The notes beneath the pieces are model-generated. The model was not told where the DNA came from and ran no database searches. It was given only the letters and a program-made list of their open reading frames with translations. A program made the translations under genes and the position numbers. Below are positions 34,745 through 47,437 of a DNA stretch of 64,000 bases, piece by piece. Each line of letters begins with the position of its first letter. The stretch's first letter is position 1. The stretch is from the NCBI GenBank assembly GCA_021031095.1, contig JAGFVP010000042.1, positions 1-64,000 of the forward strand. The letters are read 5' to 3'. This stretch comes from Bathelium albidoporum. Lineage: Eukaryota; Ascomycota; Dothideomycetes; Trypetheliales; Trypetheliaceae.

Positions 34745-36699
34745 GATTGTCTATGTCTCGCGTGTTGGGGGTTGATGAGAGCTGTGGATGTAATCAAATG
34801 TGGCTGGTCAATAAATTTCCCTTTTCAGACAGGCTCAGAAAGGTGCATCGTGTGCGGTAAAAGATGGCGAGGTCTTGTCATGCTTCTGCAGGCAAATACT
34901 AGCATAATTGTTCGACGTGACGGAGCGCAGACGACAGCAGAGCTTGTGCAAGCATGGCCGGAGAAGCGTGATTTCAACGACTCTGCAGGAAAGAGATCAA
35001 AGGGCGAAAGGTACAGAGCAGGTCCACTGCATCCCTGCTTCCAGGCGCGGAGTAGACAGAGGCTAGCGGGGAAGAGGAACAAGTCGCCGGATGGTCCTTG
35101 CCTGTAACGTGCCCTGCGATAGATTGGATAAAATGGTAGTGCTCTCCCCAACGATCGGGCGGAGACCGCACACAGCAAGGGAACCTGGGTCCTCTGATCG
35201 TGTTCTTGACGGCCAGCAATTTATGGGTGAGACGCCATTCAGATAAGATCAGCTCAAAGGATCTTGAAATTCCACGGGATGCACGAGACCTGCACATCCT
35301 TTCCGACCGACATACAGGCGCCACCAAGCAGCCATAAGCCTTGCGAGATGCGCGGATCCAGCGTGTCGGATACGCATAGCAGGGGCGCTCACGACTTCAT
35401 AAAGCCTAGAACGCCCGCTGCACGGCAGGATTCATCAGAACAGGTCACTCCAGTGGCGATCGCTGGTCTAAGAGAAACTCAACTGAGCCTCCCGTGCCCC
35501 CCAGGACGCGCCAAGCGGGCTGAAATAGTCAGGTGATACAGAAAGAACTTTCCTCTCAAGACAAAAGGAGACTCTGAAGTGGCTAAATTCCGAAATGGGC
35601 GGCATGTGAGGTAAGTGAGTTGAATCAATGGGGCGCTCTCTGCCGATCGGTCAAATATGTCTCATTACGATATGCATTAGTAAAGACTACGACGCCCTTT
35701 CTGCACCCAAGCACCAAGCTGGCGGCTGCAGTAGGCTGTTCTCTGCTCATCGCGTTACCAAAAACAATAACTGGTGTCGATCGAGAGGACGACAGCCTAG
35801 GTTTATGCGTTCCACTGACAATCCGTGCCGCCTCGCATATTACATAGCGCAGGCAACTCGATTCATAACTCAGAAAAAGGAGCAATTTTGGCTTGGGCTT
35901 CGATGATTCATCATGCTGTGATTTGCGGGAAACCAAGAGCTTTTATTCACACTAAGTAAAGCGCCCGTCTTATTCACAGAAAACTCTTCTAGTAATCCGC
36001 ACAACAATTGGCGCAACCTCCAATGCCCTGATCGGAGTTAGGAAGCGGTACGCTTCTCACGTCGTCGGCCTAACTCAACGACCAGGGCGACATCAACAAC
36101 GACGAATGACCCGCCTCTCGGTGCCGCGCTGTTTAATCATTCCTGTTCTTATTCTATTGAGTTGTATGCTATGGCATCGTTAGGCTTTCTTGCAATGGCT
36201 ATACTGGCCGTACATGCTTTCACAGTCCTGAACGCTTATGTATCTCGATTCACTTACTCCTCGGCGAGCCCGTCTTTGGATGCGTATTGTTGCATTTCTC
36301 AGCAGTGACAAAACGACTGTCTTAATCTTGGCGATATTTTCTTCATGTAGCGGATCTGGAAGATGCGGTGTTGGCATCGCCTCGTCGCATGGTATCAAGA
36401 AGCTAGTGATTCATCTTGGGTTGGATGATGGGAGAGCGAATCCATTTCCAGATCTTTGGCTTAGGCTTTAGGAAATGTGGTAATGGCTTCACCAAACCCC
36501 TATATACCGCCAAGACTGTCTGAACATACCATTCGGCGGTTTCTTGGTCAGCATGACCAGGATGTGTTATCTCCAGTCTTTCAGCACGATCGACGACACG
36601 GTATAAGGTACGCAGGGCATAATTATTGAATTAGAAGATGTTGAATGTCCAAATCGAAGACAGCGTGGGGATTTTTACTGCTCGATCATCTTTCATGAG

Positions 36700-37030
36700 A
36701 ACAGAGAGCAGTGAAGAGTTGGATTGCCAGATGTACCGCAAAGAAAGGTCGCTGGTCCTACAGCTCCTCCTGCTCCTGCTCCTGCTCCGACTTCTGTCTC
36801 GACTCCTATTGCAACTACTCCCGAGTCGAGCAAACGGTGTTTAAGCTCATCTCTATAGGCCCTGCCTACCAAACAACTAAGGGTTTATTTGTCTTCGCCT
36901 TTTGAAGAAGGCCAGGATGGAGATGATGAAGAAGGAAAAGAATCGTCTGATGGGAGCAAGGACGATGACGACGACGACGAAAATCAGATGGCAGCATCCT
37001 CGATCAAAAAAGTGAAAATCTTGAACTACG
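36700..37030 (+). pseudogene. Possible decayed Pro-rich/acidic coding sequence
   Basis: One plus-strand frame reads APPAPAPAPTSVSTPIATTP, then meets a TAG, and continues LSSPFEEGQDGDDEEGKESS and DGSKDDDDDDENQMAASS. The composition resembles a disordered nuclear protein rather than random sequence. There is no start, no fold and an internal stop. The 22 bp around the stop look intron-like (GTGT to TATAG) but are too short to be spliced. The origin is unknown. Confidence 0.25.
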
Positions 37031-37295
37031 TACATCTGAGACTATCCTTCCAAGTACGTATCTGAATTTGGATGATGCTTTTGTCTTAAGTGCACTTTCT
37101 GTCTCCAGTATATCAAAGGGGTACCTCACCGCGATCTAAGAAGCTATGAACCAGCATTTTTGGAAACGAAAAAAACAACTGTAAAGTGTAAACTCCTTGC
37201 CAAGTGAGGATCTCCCCGAATTGTGATCTTAAAGATGGCTTTCGTTTAGAAATTCCGAAAGAAACCTCGCCCTTCTCAAGATATGCATGTACCTC

Positions 37296-37324
37296 TTTTC
37301 TTTCTTTCTTTCTTTTTTTTTTTT
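37296..37324. repeat. TTTC microsatellite running into poly-T
   Basis: Several TTTC units are followed by about 12 T. It is a simple repeat in non-coding sequence. Confidence 0.8.
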
Positions 37325-37670
37325 ACACCAATAATCAGCTGCAGAGACCCCCAATACAATCCCGGCAGCGACAAGCTTGACAAAAACTTGAAAAAATCTA
37401 TCCCTTATGATCAGGGTAGCTGCCTTGGCTGGCGGTCTCCTCGCATATCAAGCCTTGGCGAAGCATCCAATGACTTTTACAAAACTGGTGTATATATATT
37501 CACAAGGCTCAAAATGCCATTAGGAATTTGAGGAGACCCCCAACAAATTTATTGAGACTTAGGTCTTCTCGTGCTTTTGCAAGAAAATTAATTGACAATT
37601 GCGAAGCTCAATATGAGTGGGGATGTCCCCAAAGTTATTCAGCTACAGAAAGAAGAGACAATTCTTCGCA

Positions 37671-38210
37671 TCATGACTTTTCCGCTCCTTGTGCAGCGAG
37701 TGGGCCACGCACGTATGCAGCCCACTCAGGCGGATTTCCTGGCAATGCCACATTTGCGACCCAGACAATGATTCCCGGCGCTCCTTCAGGGATGACACGC
37801 TCTGGGCGACCTTGAGAGGTATCGTAAATGCCCAGGCTCCACTTAACGCCGTTATGCCTGCCCCAAATCGTCAAAATGCTGGCCATTTGGTCGGCCGCGA
37901 GATAGTCTGTGGGGTTGGCATTGCCTTCCTCGAAGAATTGTGCTGATGTGCGGACCGCTAAGAGATCTTGCCAACGGGGCACGAGATGTTTCTCAATGAC
38001 TCCATCCGCAGCGAGGGTTTCGATACTTTGGGCTATTGCGTGATAGCCGTTAAGGATGGGTTCCCCGGTTAACTTGTTCTCGATGAGGCCCTTCTTTAAT
38101 ATGTGTTCGTTATATTTCTCGACTATGGCCATGAATTTGACCACAGTCTCCGTCGTTGATCCGTCGCCCTGGCTCCAGTCGCCGAATTCACCTGCCAAGC
38201 TGTCCGCCAT
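37671..38210 (-). CDS. Hypothetical protein, 179 aa
   Basis: This is a single uninterrupted ORF with protein-like composition. The N-terminus is acidic (MADSLAGEFGDWSQGDG), followed by helical segments (ETVVKFMAIVEKYNEHILKK, YHAIAQSIETLAADGVIEKH). A C-terminal half has likely beta strands (WGRHNGVKWSLGIYDTSQG, GIIVWVANVALPG, EWAAYVRGPL). No signal peptide or membrane span is seen. I do not recognise the family. It lies alone in a gene-poor region. Confidence 0.6.
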   Translation of the reverse strand: MADSLAGEFGDWSQGDGSTTETVVKFMAIVEKYNEHILKKGLIENKLTGEPILNGYHAIAQSIETLAADGVIEKHLVPRWQDLLAVRTSAQFFEEGNANPTDYLAADQMASILTIWGRHNGVKWSLGIYDTSQGRPERVIPEGAPGIIVWVANVALPGNPPEWAAYVRGPLAAQGAEKS

Positions 38211-39691
38211 TCTGAGACGTCCTTGGCCATGTTTAGCATGATCAATTTTAGATTAATTCCTGGAGAATTACCCGTCGCTTTCAACAGATGCTTTGCTGGC
38301 GACTCAACAGGAGACTTCCCCCTTGATATCGTGGATGCCTCTGATTGTGTGTTTTAGAGTTGCGGCAACGGTGGCTAGCTGAAAAGACTCCCTTGCTTAA
38401 ACATCAATATGGCATCGTAGATAGTCTGGCCTGGAATACTTACAACGGAGCACTGATAGTCGCTCGTATATGCGAATCCTTGGTGGCTTATGTCGTAAAC
38501 AAGAAAAAAGAAGTGTTTGTTTCCATTGGATTACAACGCACGGAGGAATCAACGACAGGCGAAGTCACACGTACGTACCCTGCATCACGGCTGACGCGGA
38601 AGGTCGCCGATCCTGTGTTGAAAAGGAAATGAAGGCCATGCCGGTCACACTCGACAAAGTGTGACACTCATTGAAGGGGCCCACCGGATTTGATGATTTG
38701 GTTTGAACGTGTAGGATCGACTAAAGCTTCGCCCAAGATCTTTCTGGATGCATACTCCAGCGACCTTGACCCTGTCAAGACAGGCTTGTCGCAACATGAC
38801 TGAACAACAAGATCGATCTCGAAATGCGGACTGCTGTAGTCGCGCCTTCGAACTCCCTAAGGTGATGTTGTATTCATCTAGGCATTACGTAATAAATTCC
38901 AAAATCCATGGAAATAGTGCTCATTTGCAGATTTCAACACGTAAAACGAAAGAAGCCGTAATTACGCCAAAGGCTTGACGAAAAACGAAAACTTGCTGGT
39001 ATATTTAATGGAAATTTGTCAAGGAAAGAAAAGGGATGGGAATAGAGTGATATTGGAAATAAAGCGGAATGGCGAGGGGCAAAGTACATGGCTCTATTGA
39101 AGACGAATGATTATTGCCGCAGCTACCAATTAATGCGGAAACTGAATTTGTCTCTTCAAGGTGCAAGAAACAAACGATGTACAGTTGATAAAGCAGCTTT
39201 ATCCCGTTGCTAGGTACCTAATGCTACTTCCTGACTCTGCCAGAAACAGCGGCAACGATTTCGAAGCAGTCGTAACGATTCTACATCTTGAGGGAAAGTA
39301 TCATAAAAATGATCACAAATACCAGGAAAAGACCGACAGAAGACGTCCCGACGACAGTGATCAGCGGTGCTGTATCGGACAATATACCAGACGGAAAGAT
39401 GAATGATACTGTTCGCTTCCTCTTCGTACCCTATGATGCAGTGAAACGTGATTGTAGCAGCATGGCCTGCCATGATATGAAAGGAAAGCAATGTCGGGGC
39501 CTGTGGAAATGCTATACAGTAACCTACAATCTCGCGATTCTCTACCAAGTGTATCTCATCTGTAATTTCTTGCCAGTAAATCCACCGCCAATTCTGCGCG
39601 CAATTAGCGACGCGAACACTCTTAAGCGACAAGACTTCCTCCATCTTCCCTCCCTAAGCATGTCTCTCGTCGCCATCAGCCAGGCCATCCC
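38211..39691. other. Gene-free stretch, about 1.5 kb
   Basis: Only short ORFs without motifs are present. It lies between the 179-aa ORF and the 3' end of BRO1. Confidence 0.45.
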
Positions 39692-42600
39692 TCACTTCCA
39701 CCCGCTCAACCCAGCCCACGGATCCGCACCATTTCCTGCCTGCTGCGCGTGCTTCGGGGGCTGACTTCTCTGCTGCCCACTCTGCGCCCATCCACCCGGA
39801 CCCGCAGGGTAGTTGGCTGCTGTGAGCGCCGAATAGTCTTGAGCAGGAGGCGGTGGGCCTGGAGGAGGTGGCGGCGGAATATAGCCCTGCGGCAGGTAGG
39901 GAGGTTGCTGCTGCTGCTGCTGATATTGTGGGGGTTGCGGTGTATGCGACGGGTGCGGCGGCTGGAACTGTGAGGGTGGCTGTGGGGTGTGAGATTGTGG
40001 ATGTTGTTGATGATGGTACGGGTACTGGCCAGAAAGCTGGGGTGGAGGGTTGTTGAAGTATTGCTGTGTTGCAGGTGGGGAGATTTGGCCATAAGTGTTG
40101 GGATTGTAGGGCTCGCGAGGAGGCAGAGAAGAGAGACTATGTTGGTAAGATTCGCGGCGAGGAGGTGAAGCTTGGTAGGAGCCGTTGGAGTTGGCAGTGG
40201 ATTGAGAGAAGGTGTGCTGGTGGCCATGCGGGACGGGTGGGGATTGTGCGTATTGAGAAGTGGGTTTGACAGAGGGGTATCGAGGTGAAGATACCGGTGG
40301 CGATGCCGTAGCTGTGTACGAGGAGTTGTAAGAGTTTGAATGAGGGAGTGAGGGCGGCCGTTGAGATGAGCCTTGGCTTTGGCCGCCGGGTGACTTGGAA
40401 GGATCCACGGACATCCGTTCCATGAGTTCTTTTAGCCGCTCGCGCTCTCTGTCTGCTTGCATACCACCCGTGCTGGCTTTGGCATTTTCTATGGCGCCAA
40501 GGAGCTGACCACCTTCGGATCTTCGGTTGCTCACAAACGTCTCCACGTTCTTATGGAGGCTCTCAACGGTCTCTTTCATTTCAGAGTAGAAACTCTGAGC
40601 GCGAAGAAGACCCTGGATGAGATCATTGAACGCTTGGTGAATTTTGCGGTATTTTGTCATCACGGAACCCCTCTGCCTAGAGAAATTCTCGTACTTGTTC
40701 TGCTCGGATCGGACGCGCTTATCCTGCAAAAGGTCGCTGTATGTTTTAGTGAGCTCTTTCATGAGCGAGCTTTGCTTATGTGTTGCCTGAAGTAATCGGG
40801 TCTGATGAGGTCTGAACTTTTCTAGTTCTGCTTTGAATAGCTGTTGTTCTTGATTCGTGATGGACCTCTTGTTTAAGATGAGAACATTGGAAATGTCATC
40901 GTTATGAACCTGTATGACCTTTAGTCAAGGTAAAGACTGCGGTATCAATCGATTCTTCTTACCTTGTCTTTGAGATCCTTGAGAACCTGCATTCGCTCCT
41001 TTTTGATCAAGTTCAACTTCCTCATAAGATCTTCCACTTTTGATATCTGCTCTGCGACACTCGGCCCACTGTCACTATAGTCGTCATCCAACAGATTCCC
41101 CTCCACAGTACCCGGCGTACCAGCTTTATCCTTTCCTCGAGCCGCACCAGCTTTGATCATCGCTCGCTGATACAAAACGTCGGCCTCGTCTGTATCTCCA
41201 GCAGAGCGCATTTCGTCAAAATCGGACTCGTATTGTCGAAAGGTGTTGAAAAGTTGGGAATCACTGGTGCTGGCCTCATCAGTCGCCCCGCGATAGTTCT
41301 TGATGTCGTTACGTAGCGTAGCCGTCAGTCTCGAGCTTGGCTGCTGGGTCCAATCTGCACCATACTTCGACCGCATCTTCTCACAGACACTCTCTTCCAT
41401 ATCCAACTGCTTCATGCTTTGGTCCAAAAGACCAGTGACACCAGATTTGTCTTTCGTCAGCTGGTCGAATGCTTTTCCAAATTCCTCGTGGCCCGCAACG
41501 TCTTCGCACCATTTCCGAAATTCATCGTCGACTACATTTTCCTGGTCCATGCCTCCTTTCAGGATATTTAGACTGCCAGGTAATTTGAGATAATCCAGAC
41601 TTGCAGCCATTTCATCGTTGGCAACTTCACAGCGCTCAGATTCGGCGCGCACGAGCTTCGCTTTCTCCTCATCGTAAAGGCTAGCAGATTCCGTCACAGA
41701 CATGGGAACAATTCTTTGGAAGATATCCGGCCCTATTATCCGCTGAATGTCTTGACCTTGGTAAAGTTCGCTGACAGGTATTGCTTTGGCAGCTGGGAGC
41801 TTTGGTATTGATTGTAACGAAGGCTCAGCCGGAATGGGTTGATGGTAAATAAAGTCGTTGTCTTTTATAAGTTCGGCGAGCTTTTCTTGAATATTCGAAA
41901 GATGACGCTTTGTCAAATCTGAGAGAATCGGTCCAGTATCGGAGGTGAGGTTCGAATTAGATGGGACAGACGACGGAAAGGAATTGGCCACTCTGTTCGC
42001 CTCTCTAGCATGGGTCTCAGCGACTTGCAAGCGACTTATTGCAGCGCCGTGAGCATTAGCATCATCGTCAGCGAGTGCTTGGTAGTATTGAGCCACAGCA
42101 ATTAGGTAGCTAACTTTAATCTGCTTTTGGATCAGCATTGATTCTTGAGTGCTCAAGCAGTCTTGGCAGAATATTCTTTCGATGCTCCGCAACAGCTTAC
42201 CTGCGTTACCAACGACCAAACCTTCTCAAACACGGCCTTTGTAACATTTTCTTGCACTCCTTCCACAGCTTGCGAATACAAATATGCCGCTTGACTTGCT
42301 AGTTTGGCCAACAATCCTACCTTTTTCCCGTCCGCAATTTGTTTTTCCAGAAATACTTCTTGAGCTTGCGCTAACATAATCGCGATTAATGTCTTCACCG
42401 TCTCCCGACTCAAGTCTGTTGAAGGCGCATGTAGAAAATTCTCGTTGATGTAGGTGAACATGCCGGCCGAGGCCTGGAAGGAATGATACGCAGTCTTGAG
42501 ACCGGTATCTTCATGGCGATTCTGATGCGCCGCGTGGCAGGAAAGCACAGCAGAGATGTTGAAGATGATGGAGGCTTTTTCGTACGCTAGCGAATATTGC

Positions 42601-42964
42601 GAAGTGGGCTTATGAGTAAAGGCGTCAAACCTGGGAGACACCGTGCTTAGCTTTTTGGTCGTTGACCTCTTGCGATTCGATGAACTTACCAGGTAAAGGA
42701 TATCTTGATGTGATTTTCATCCACCGGGAATCTTAAATCCAATAACTCCAGCTGCCCATAGTATCTATACAACAAGTCCCTTCCAGCTGCACTATCTTTG
42801 CCGGCCCCTCGCATGTCCTGCCGTAACCGATTGAGCGTTGCGCATTCTTCCGCATATCGTTCGGGATCGTCTCCGTATGTTTGTCTTATATATCCCTTCA
42901 GAGGAGCTATCCAATCTATTTCATTTGTCTGCTTAAGCGGACTCGACAGCATAGGAGCCTGCAT
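39692..42964 (-). CDS. BRO1: BRO1-domain endosomal sorting protein
   Basis: Exons 42690-42964, 42201-42630, 40963-42120 and 39692-40909 give 1026 aa. The start reads MQAPMLSSPLKQTNEIDWI, as usual for Bro1. The BRO1 domain (about 1-390) includes NRLRQDMRGAG, YYGQLELLDLRFPVDENHIK, FTWFDAFTHK and ASIIFNISAVLSCHAA. The V domain helices follow (about 400-780, e.g. VSKVEDL-type LMRKLNLIKKERMQVLKDLK). The C-terminus is Pro/Gln/Tyr-rich with Q runs and ends GADPWAGLSGWK, typical of fungal Bro1 rather than PalA. Bro1 binds ESCRT-III Snf7 and recruits the deubiquitinase Doa4 at multivesicular bodies. Confidence 0.94.
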
Positions 42965-43936
42965 CCTGCTTGTGGCAAGCTGACCCGCAATGAGCGGCGC
43001 TCACCCAAAGATATCTGCGTCCAATCCCAGAATGTCTGCTCGAGATGGATGGGGCAGAACCAGGCTCCAGCGGCAGCATGCAGCGGAGAGATATTCGCAA
43101 ATTAGCGCTTGGGCGACGCTGACAGCTTAGAGTTTCGCGTACGGGCTCCAGTACTGGGGGATAGGTCGTACAGATTCGATTAGGTGCAGATTGTCTTGGA
43201 GGAAGCCGTAGGTATGATCTGTGGGTTATTTCAGGCACATCGAAAGTCCTGCTGGCGCGTCAAGGGACGAAGTGGCTAGTACCTGGATTCGTGGTACTGC
43301 GCGGGTACGTCACGGGTCGGACAAGGACTGTTGGGATTATTGCGTGTCCAGCGACCCGTCGACGTCTATCACTGTGAGGATCTTTACGCCTTCCTGCACA
43401 TGCACATTTGCGAAGCTGGGAAACGTTAAGGGTCCTTCGGCGTCCTTCAGCGGACTCGAGATGGCGGACTCCAGAGTCGTTTCAACACCGCGTTCGTTCA
43501 CCGCATGCAACACTGAAACCTCCGACCCACACAGCCATTAGGATCGAGAATGCGGAACCGGACCTTGGGACCCTTTACCTCTGCAGCGTGCATGAGCGCC
43601 TGATCAAAGGCGCGTGTGCTGGGAACCATGCCAGCCTCAAAGGTCTGGTTGGCTATCAAGACTTCCGCTAACAGACGCTTGACAGCCACTAACGCGGGCC
43701 AGGAACATGATCGATAAGCGCCAGCGGTGGCTTGCTTAGGAGAAGGGAGAGTCTACAGTAATGGCTACTCTACATGTCTTTGGCGAAAATATGAAATTTA
43801 TCCATGAAGCCACTCGTCCAAAACATTCCGTCGATGCAAATGCTGTCGAGGCTGCTGTAACGCCAGTTCTAGTCGAGGAGAAGGGAGGATCCCGTGGTAT
43901 CGCTTTTGTACAGTTCAAAGATAAGTGGAGTTATTG
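42965..43936. other. Intergenic, about 970 bp
   Basis: It is the promoter of BRO1 and the 3' side of MDJ1. ORFs of 60-106 codons lie here on both strands without recognisable features. Confidence 0.4.
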
Positions 43937-45649
43937 TCACCCAGAGCCCGATGCCTTTTTAGGCTCGTTTTCAGATTGATTCTGACTGGTCTCGGTCTTC
44001 TTCTGCTCAGTCTCGGATTTTTGATCTCGATTCGATAGCGGCTCGTCTTTCTGGTGATTGTGCTGTCCAGTCAAGGTGTGCCATGCGGACCTGAGAAAGC
44101 CTTCATTCTTGTGCATATCCGCATCTGAGGACGTTGCTTCCTGCCCACTCGCGTTTCCAAAATTCATGATCCTCTTTGCTGTTTTATCACCCATCTCTTC
44201 GGCAAGCATTTCGACAATTGTTCTCTGGTTGGCGCTCAAATACTTCGGCATCTGGACTTTGAAATCAACGCGGAGATCACCATTCCCCGCTCTTCGACCG
44301 GTAAGTTTCTTCATGCCCATACCCGAGAGCGTGATTCTGTCACCCGTGCCAGTCCCTGTAGCAACCTTTACTTTGACCTCATTGTCCAAAGTTGGAATTT
44401 TGATCTCGCCTCCCAAGATGGCCGTCGTCAAAGGTATAGTTGCGGTATAGAGGACATCAGAACCGGCGCGACTAAATTTCGAATCGGGCGTGACTCGGAT
44501 GAAGACGTAAAGATCGCCGCTTGTCGTCCGCGCGCCAGGATTGACGGCTGACCCAGTCGGAGGTGCGTCGCCTTCTCCAGACACTCTTAACCTCATCCCA
44601 TCTTCAACTCCTCCCGGAATGTCGACATGAACAGTCTTTCGTTCCCTAACGACACCATTCCCGTTGCATGTCCCGCAGGATGAACCAGTCGGTATTGTGA
44701 CTCCTTGACCGCCACATGATTCACAAGTGCTGGCCATTTGAAAGCCTCCCTGCATGAAATGCACTCTTGTCCCTGTACCATCGCATCTTTTACAAGGCTG
44801 CCTCTGTGCCCCCTTCTTCAACCCGTTGCCCTTGCAAGTTTTGCATTGCACGAATGGCGTAACAACAATGTTTTTGCTCGTGCCCTTCGCTGCATCCATA
44901 AATGAGATATTTGTCTGCACCTCAATATTTTCTCCCACCAAGATTTCTTCTTGAAATGGCGATGCCCTCCCGCTCCGACCTCTCCGTCCTCCAGCTCCGA
45001 ATGCACCGAACAGATCTTCAAAGCCACCAAAATCCGCCCCAAAGCCTCCGGTATTACCAAAGCCACCAAAGCCACCGCTTGCGCCAGCAAAAGGATTTCC
45101 TCCGGCTGCGTCTCCAGCACCAAAGCCCGCTCCTCCGTCGAATGCTGCTGAACCATATTGGTCCCAGGCTGACTTCTTTTTTGGGTCCGACAGTAACTCA
45201 TACGCGCTCTGAGCATCTGCGAACTTTTCCTTTGCCGAAGCTTCCTTATTCGTGTCCGGATGATACTTTTTGGCTAGCCCATAGTATGCCTTTTTGATTT
45301 CTGATGACGACGCACCATTATTGATACCAAGGACTTGATAGGGGTCTTTGGTTGCGGACAAGGAAGATGTTGAATGAAATGGCTAGTTGGAGGAAGATTA
45401 GCTCTGGAAAGAATTCTTAGAGCGATTCAAGGCTTGACTTACCCGTATAGAGTTTTGTGGCCTTAGAGCGGCCCATCTTCTGATATTGCGTTGTCTGAGA
45501 GAAGCATGCGAATTAGAAATAGATGAAAGATTTCTCTGCTGATAGGGATGTTGCTGCCGGTCATGTCGCGGGCATGGTCTGGATGCAGTCGCGATTATCC
45601 GTAGAGGAATCCCAACTTTGGTGGGAAGAGCCGGCGCGGCGAGGCTCAT
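43937..45649 (-). CDS. MDJ1: Mitochondrial DnaJ/Hsp40 chaperone
   Basis: Exons 45443-45649 and 43937-45382 give about 550 aa. Exon 1 is a mitochondrial presequence (MSLAAPALPTKVGIPLRI, then Arg/Ser-rich, no acids). The join reads SIRPFHSTSSLSATKDPY. The J domain follows with LAKKYHPDTNKEAS (HPD motif). Next come a G/F-rich region and four zinc-binding CxxCxGxG repeats (CKTCKGNG, CKRCDGTG, CESCGGQG, CGTCNGNG), then the substrate-binding domain (VHVDIPGGVEDGMRLRVSGE). The tail is Gln/Glu/Lys-rich. Mdj1 works with mitochondrial Hsp70 in matrix protein folding and mtDNA maintenance. Confidence 0.95.
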
Positions 45650-45654
45650 CCTTC

Positions 45655-46059
45655 TCAATCCAACAATAGATGTTGCAGGGAGGCCGGGTACACTGTCGAT
45701 GTTATGACGGTCGGAGAATTGGGGGGCAGTCGGACACTGGTGATTGTCATTCCCGGAACCCAAAATTTCGTGACGCTCGGACCACCGATGCGGCGATGGC
45801 CAAGCTCTGGAAGTTTCTGGATTAGAGGTAGGTTCTCCGTGAAATCTTCCATTAGTACATCCAGGGGCCGCCATGCACTCTCCGGACAGGCTGCTGCGTA
45901 CTCAGCTGCATTCTGAAGTTTGTTGGTCATATCTGATATCATATTAAGGCTTTTAGATGGAATTCGATTGCCCATATCTACCTTAGGTAGAGCGGATGAA
46001 TAGTACTGACTTATCCTTGCCTCCCACTCCTCGGTAGGTAGGTATCTGTGGCGTTTCAA
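45655..46059 (-). CDS. Unrecognised ORF directly upstream of MDJ1, doubtful
   Basis: This 134-codon ORF ends 5 bp before the MDJ1 start codon, on the same strand. Its composition is fairly protein-like (SKSLNMISDMTNKLQNAAEY, AWRPLDVLMEDFTENLPLIQ). I know of no family. It could be part of a long leader, a decayed gene fragment or chance. Confidence 0.2.
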   Translation of the reverse strand: MKRHRYLPTEEWEARISQYYSSALPKVDMGNRIPSKSLNMISDMTNKLQNAAEYAAACPESAWRPLDVLMEDFTENLPLIQKLPELGHRRIGGPSVTKFWVPGMTITSVRLPPNSPTVITSTVYPASLQHLLLD

Positions 46060-47437
46060 AGCTCGATTCCACCTCCTTGGAAGTATTTTGTATTCAGAAG
46101 CCTCTTTACTACTGAAATCATGTGCTCGATCGAACCATCATCTCCGTTGGTGAGCTTCTCCAGGGCCGCCATTCTTCGGACACTTCGGTCTTAGATGATC
46201 CTGAAAGCTATCTGTGCGCCGTTGCCTACTTGAAACAGGATTTTTAAGGTATAGTGTGCTGATTACGGTCGAGTCGAGGCTCATTCATGCCAATTTGAAT
46301 CGTCAATGCCGCTAATCGGGTCAGCTGATCAGTTATTAAGATTTTATCTCTGTCCTTGCCTCTCCTGTCGTCATCAAAAGACCACTATTGTCAGTGTTGG
46401 ACCAGGAAATCAACGTTCTAGATTATGTACACCTTCAAGCCCATGGCTTTGCTGATATGAATCGCGGATGCTGATTTCACCAGCTTGCGAATTTCACGCC
46501 CATAAACACACTTTTCTCAATGGTCAAAATAATGCGTGATGTTCATCAACAAAAGAGGGAAACATCGTCGTCTCAAGGCATGGAGAGTAGAGGTCACTCG
46601 CTGGTTCCGTTATAGTGTAATTTCCATTGAGGTCACCTTACTCGTGCTACCTAGCGTGGACTAGAAACGTGCCTAAGAACGATAGGACTATTTCTCGTTG
46701 TAGGACATTAGCAGCAGTATCTGTTGATCCACTTTCAACCAAAATTAGTCCTCGTAACGACTCGTGTCCAACAAGCGATCTCCTTCCGCAGGTTCTAGAC
46801 CATCTTGACGCGGCTGGATGAGCTATCCGCCGAGCATCTAGTCTCCGCAGTGATATATGGAAGTTATTTTAGCAAGATCATGCATGAAGCTCTATCAAAA
46901 CCCATGGATGGCCCTTTCTCATTTATCAAGAAAATCCCGGTGAGGGCAAAAATAGGGTACGAAATGCTGGCTCATACAAAGCTGCATGACCTGCGATTTA
47001 CGGCATTGGTCATGACAGCCTTGGGACGGAGTATACATAAGGAAACAACTAAATTTAGAGAGCGAGAGTGTGCATACTGAGATCTATGGACGTTTTCGTT
47101 GCATTGGAGAGCTTGAAGTGTTTTATTCAGAATCTGGGCAGCGTCGAGCTGCTGGACGTGTTGGACATCTTCCGTACAACCACTTACATGTCTTTTCGTT
47201 GTTCCTGTGATTTAGTGGCTTGCTGCAGCGTGTGGTTGCGAAGTTTTTGCCCACTAATAAGAGAGGCGCGGCTCACACGTTTTTGGGGAAAGGTCGTGAA
47301 TTTATAGGAAGATCTTATTCTGATATACAGTACGAAACTCAAAACACTTGTACTAGAAGATCCATCTCTTACGGAAGCGTCGATCATTCATTTGCTGTAG
47401 CTTCGTCAACTTTGGAATCTTCCGCTGAGGCGTCGCG
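46060..47437. other. Gene-free stretch, about 1.4 kb
   Basis: Short ORFs only; no motif, repeat or RNA recognised. Confidence 0.45.

Larger units (their letters stand above)
34745..37670. other. Gene-poor stretch, about 2.9 kb
   Basis: No intact gene is recognised. It includes low-complexity CTCCTG and GAC repeats, a TTTC/poly-T tract, and a plus-strand acidic coding relic at about 36700-37030. The first few hundred bases are the promoter of the cyclin gene. Confidence 0.45.

Noticed and set aside
39706..40227. Minus-strand 173-codon Ser/Thr/His-rich ORF
   Set aside because: It is an out-of-frame reading of the Pro/Gln-rich BRO1 tail.
43761..43979. Plus-strand 72-codon ORF at the MDJ1 3' end
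   Set aside because: It overlaps the MDJ1 coding end and resembles no family.
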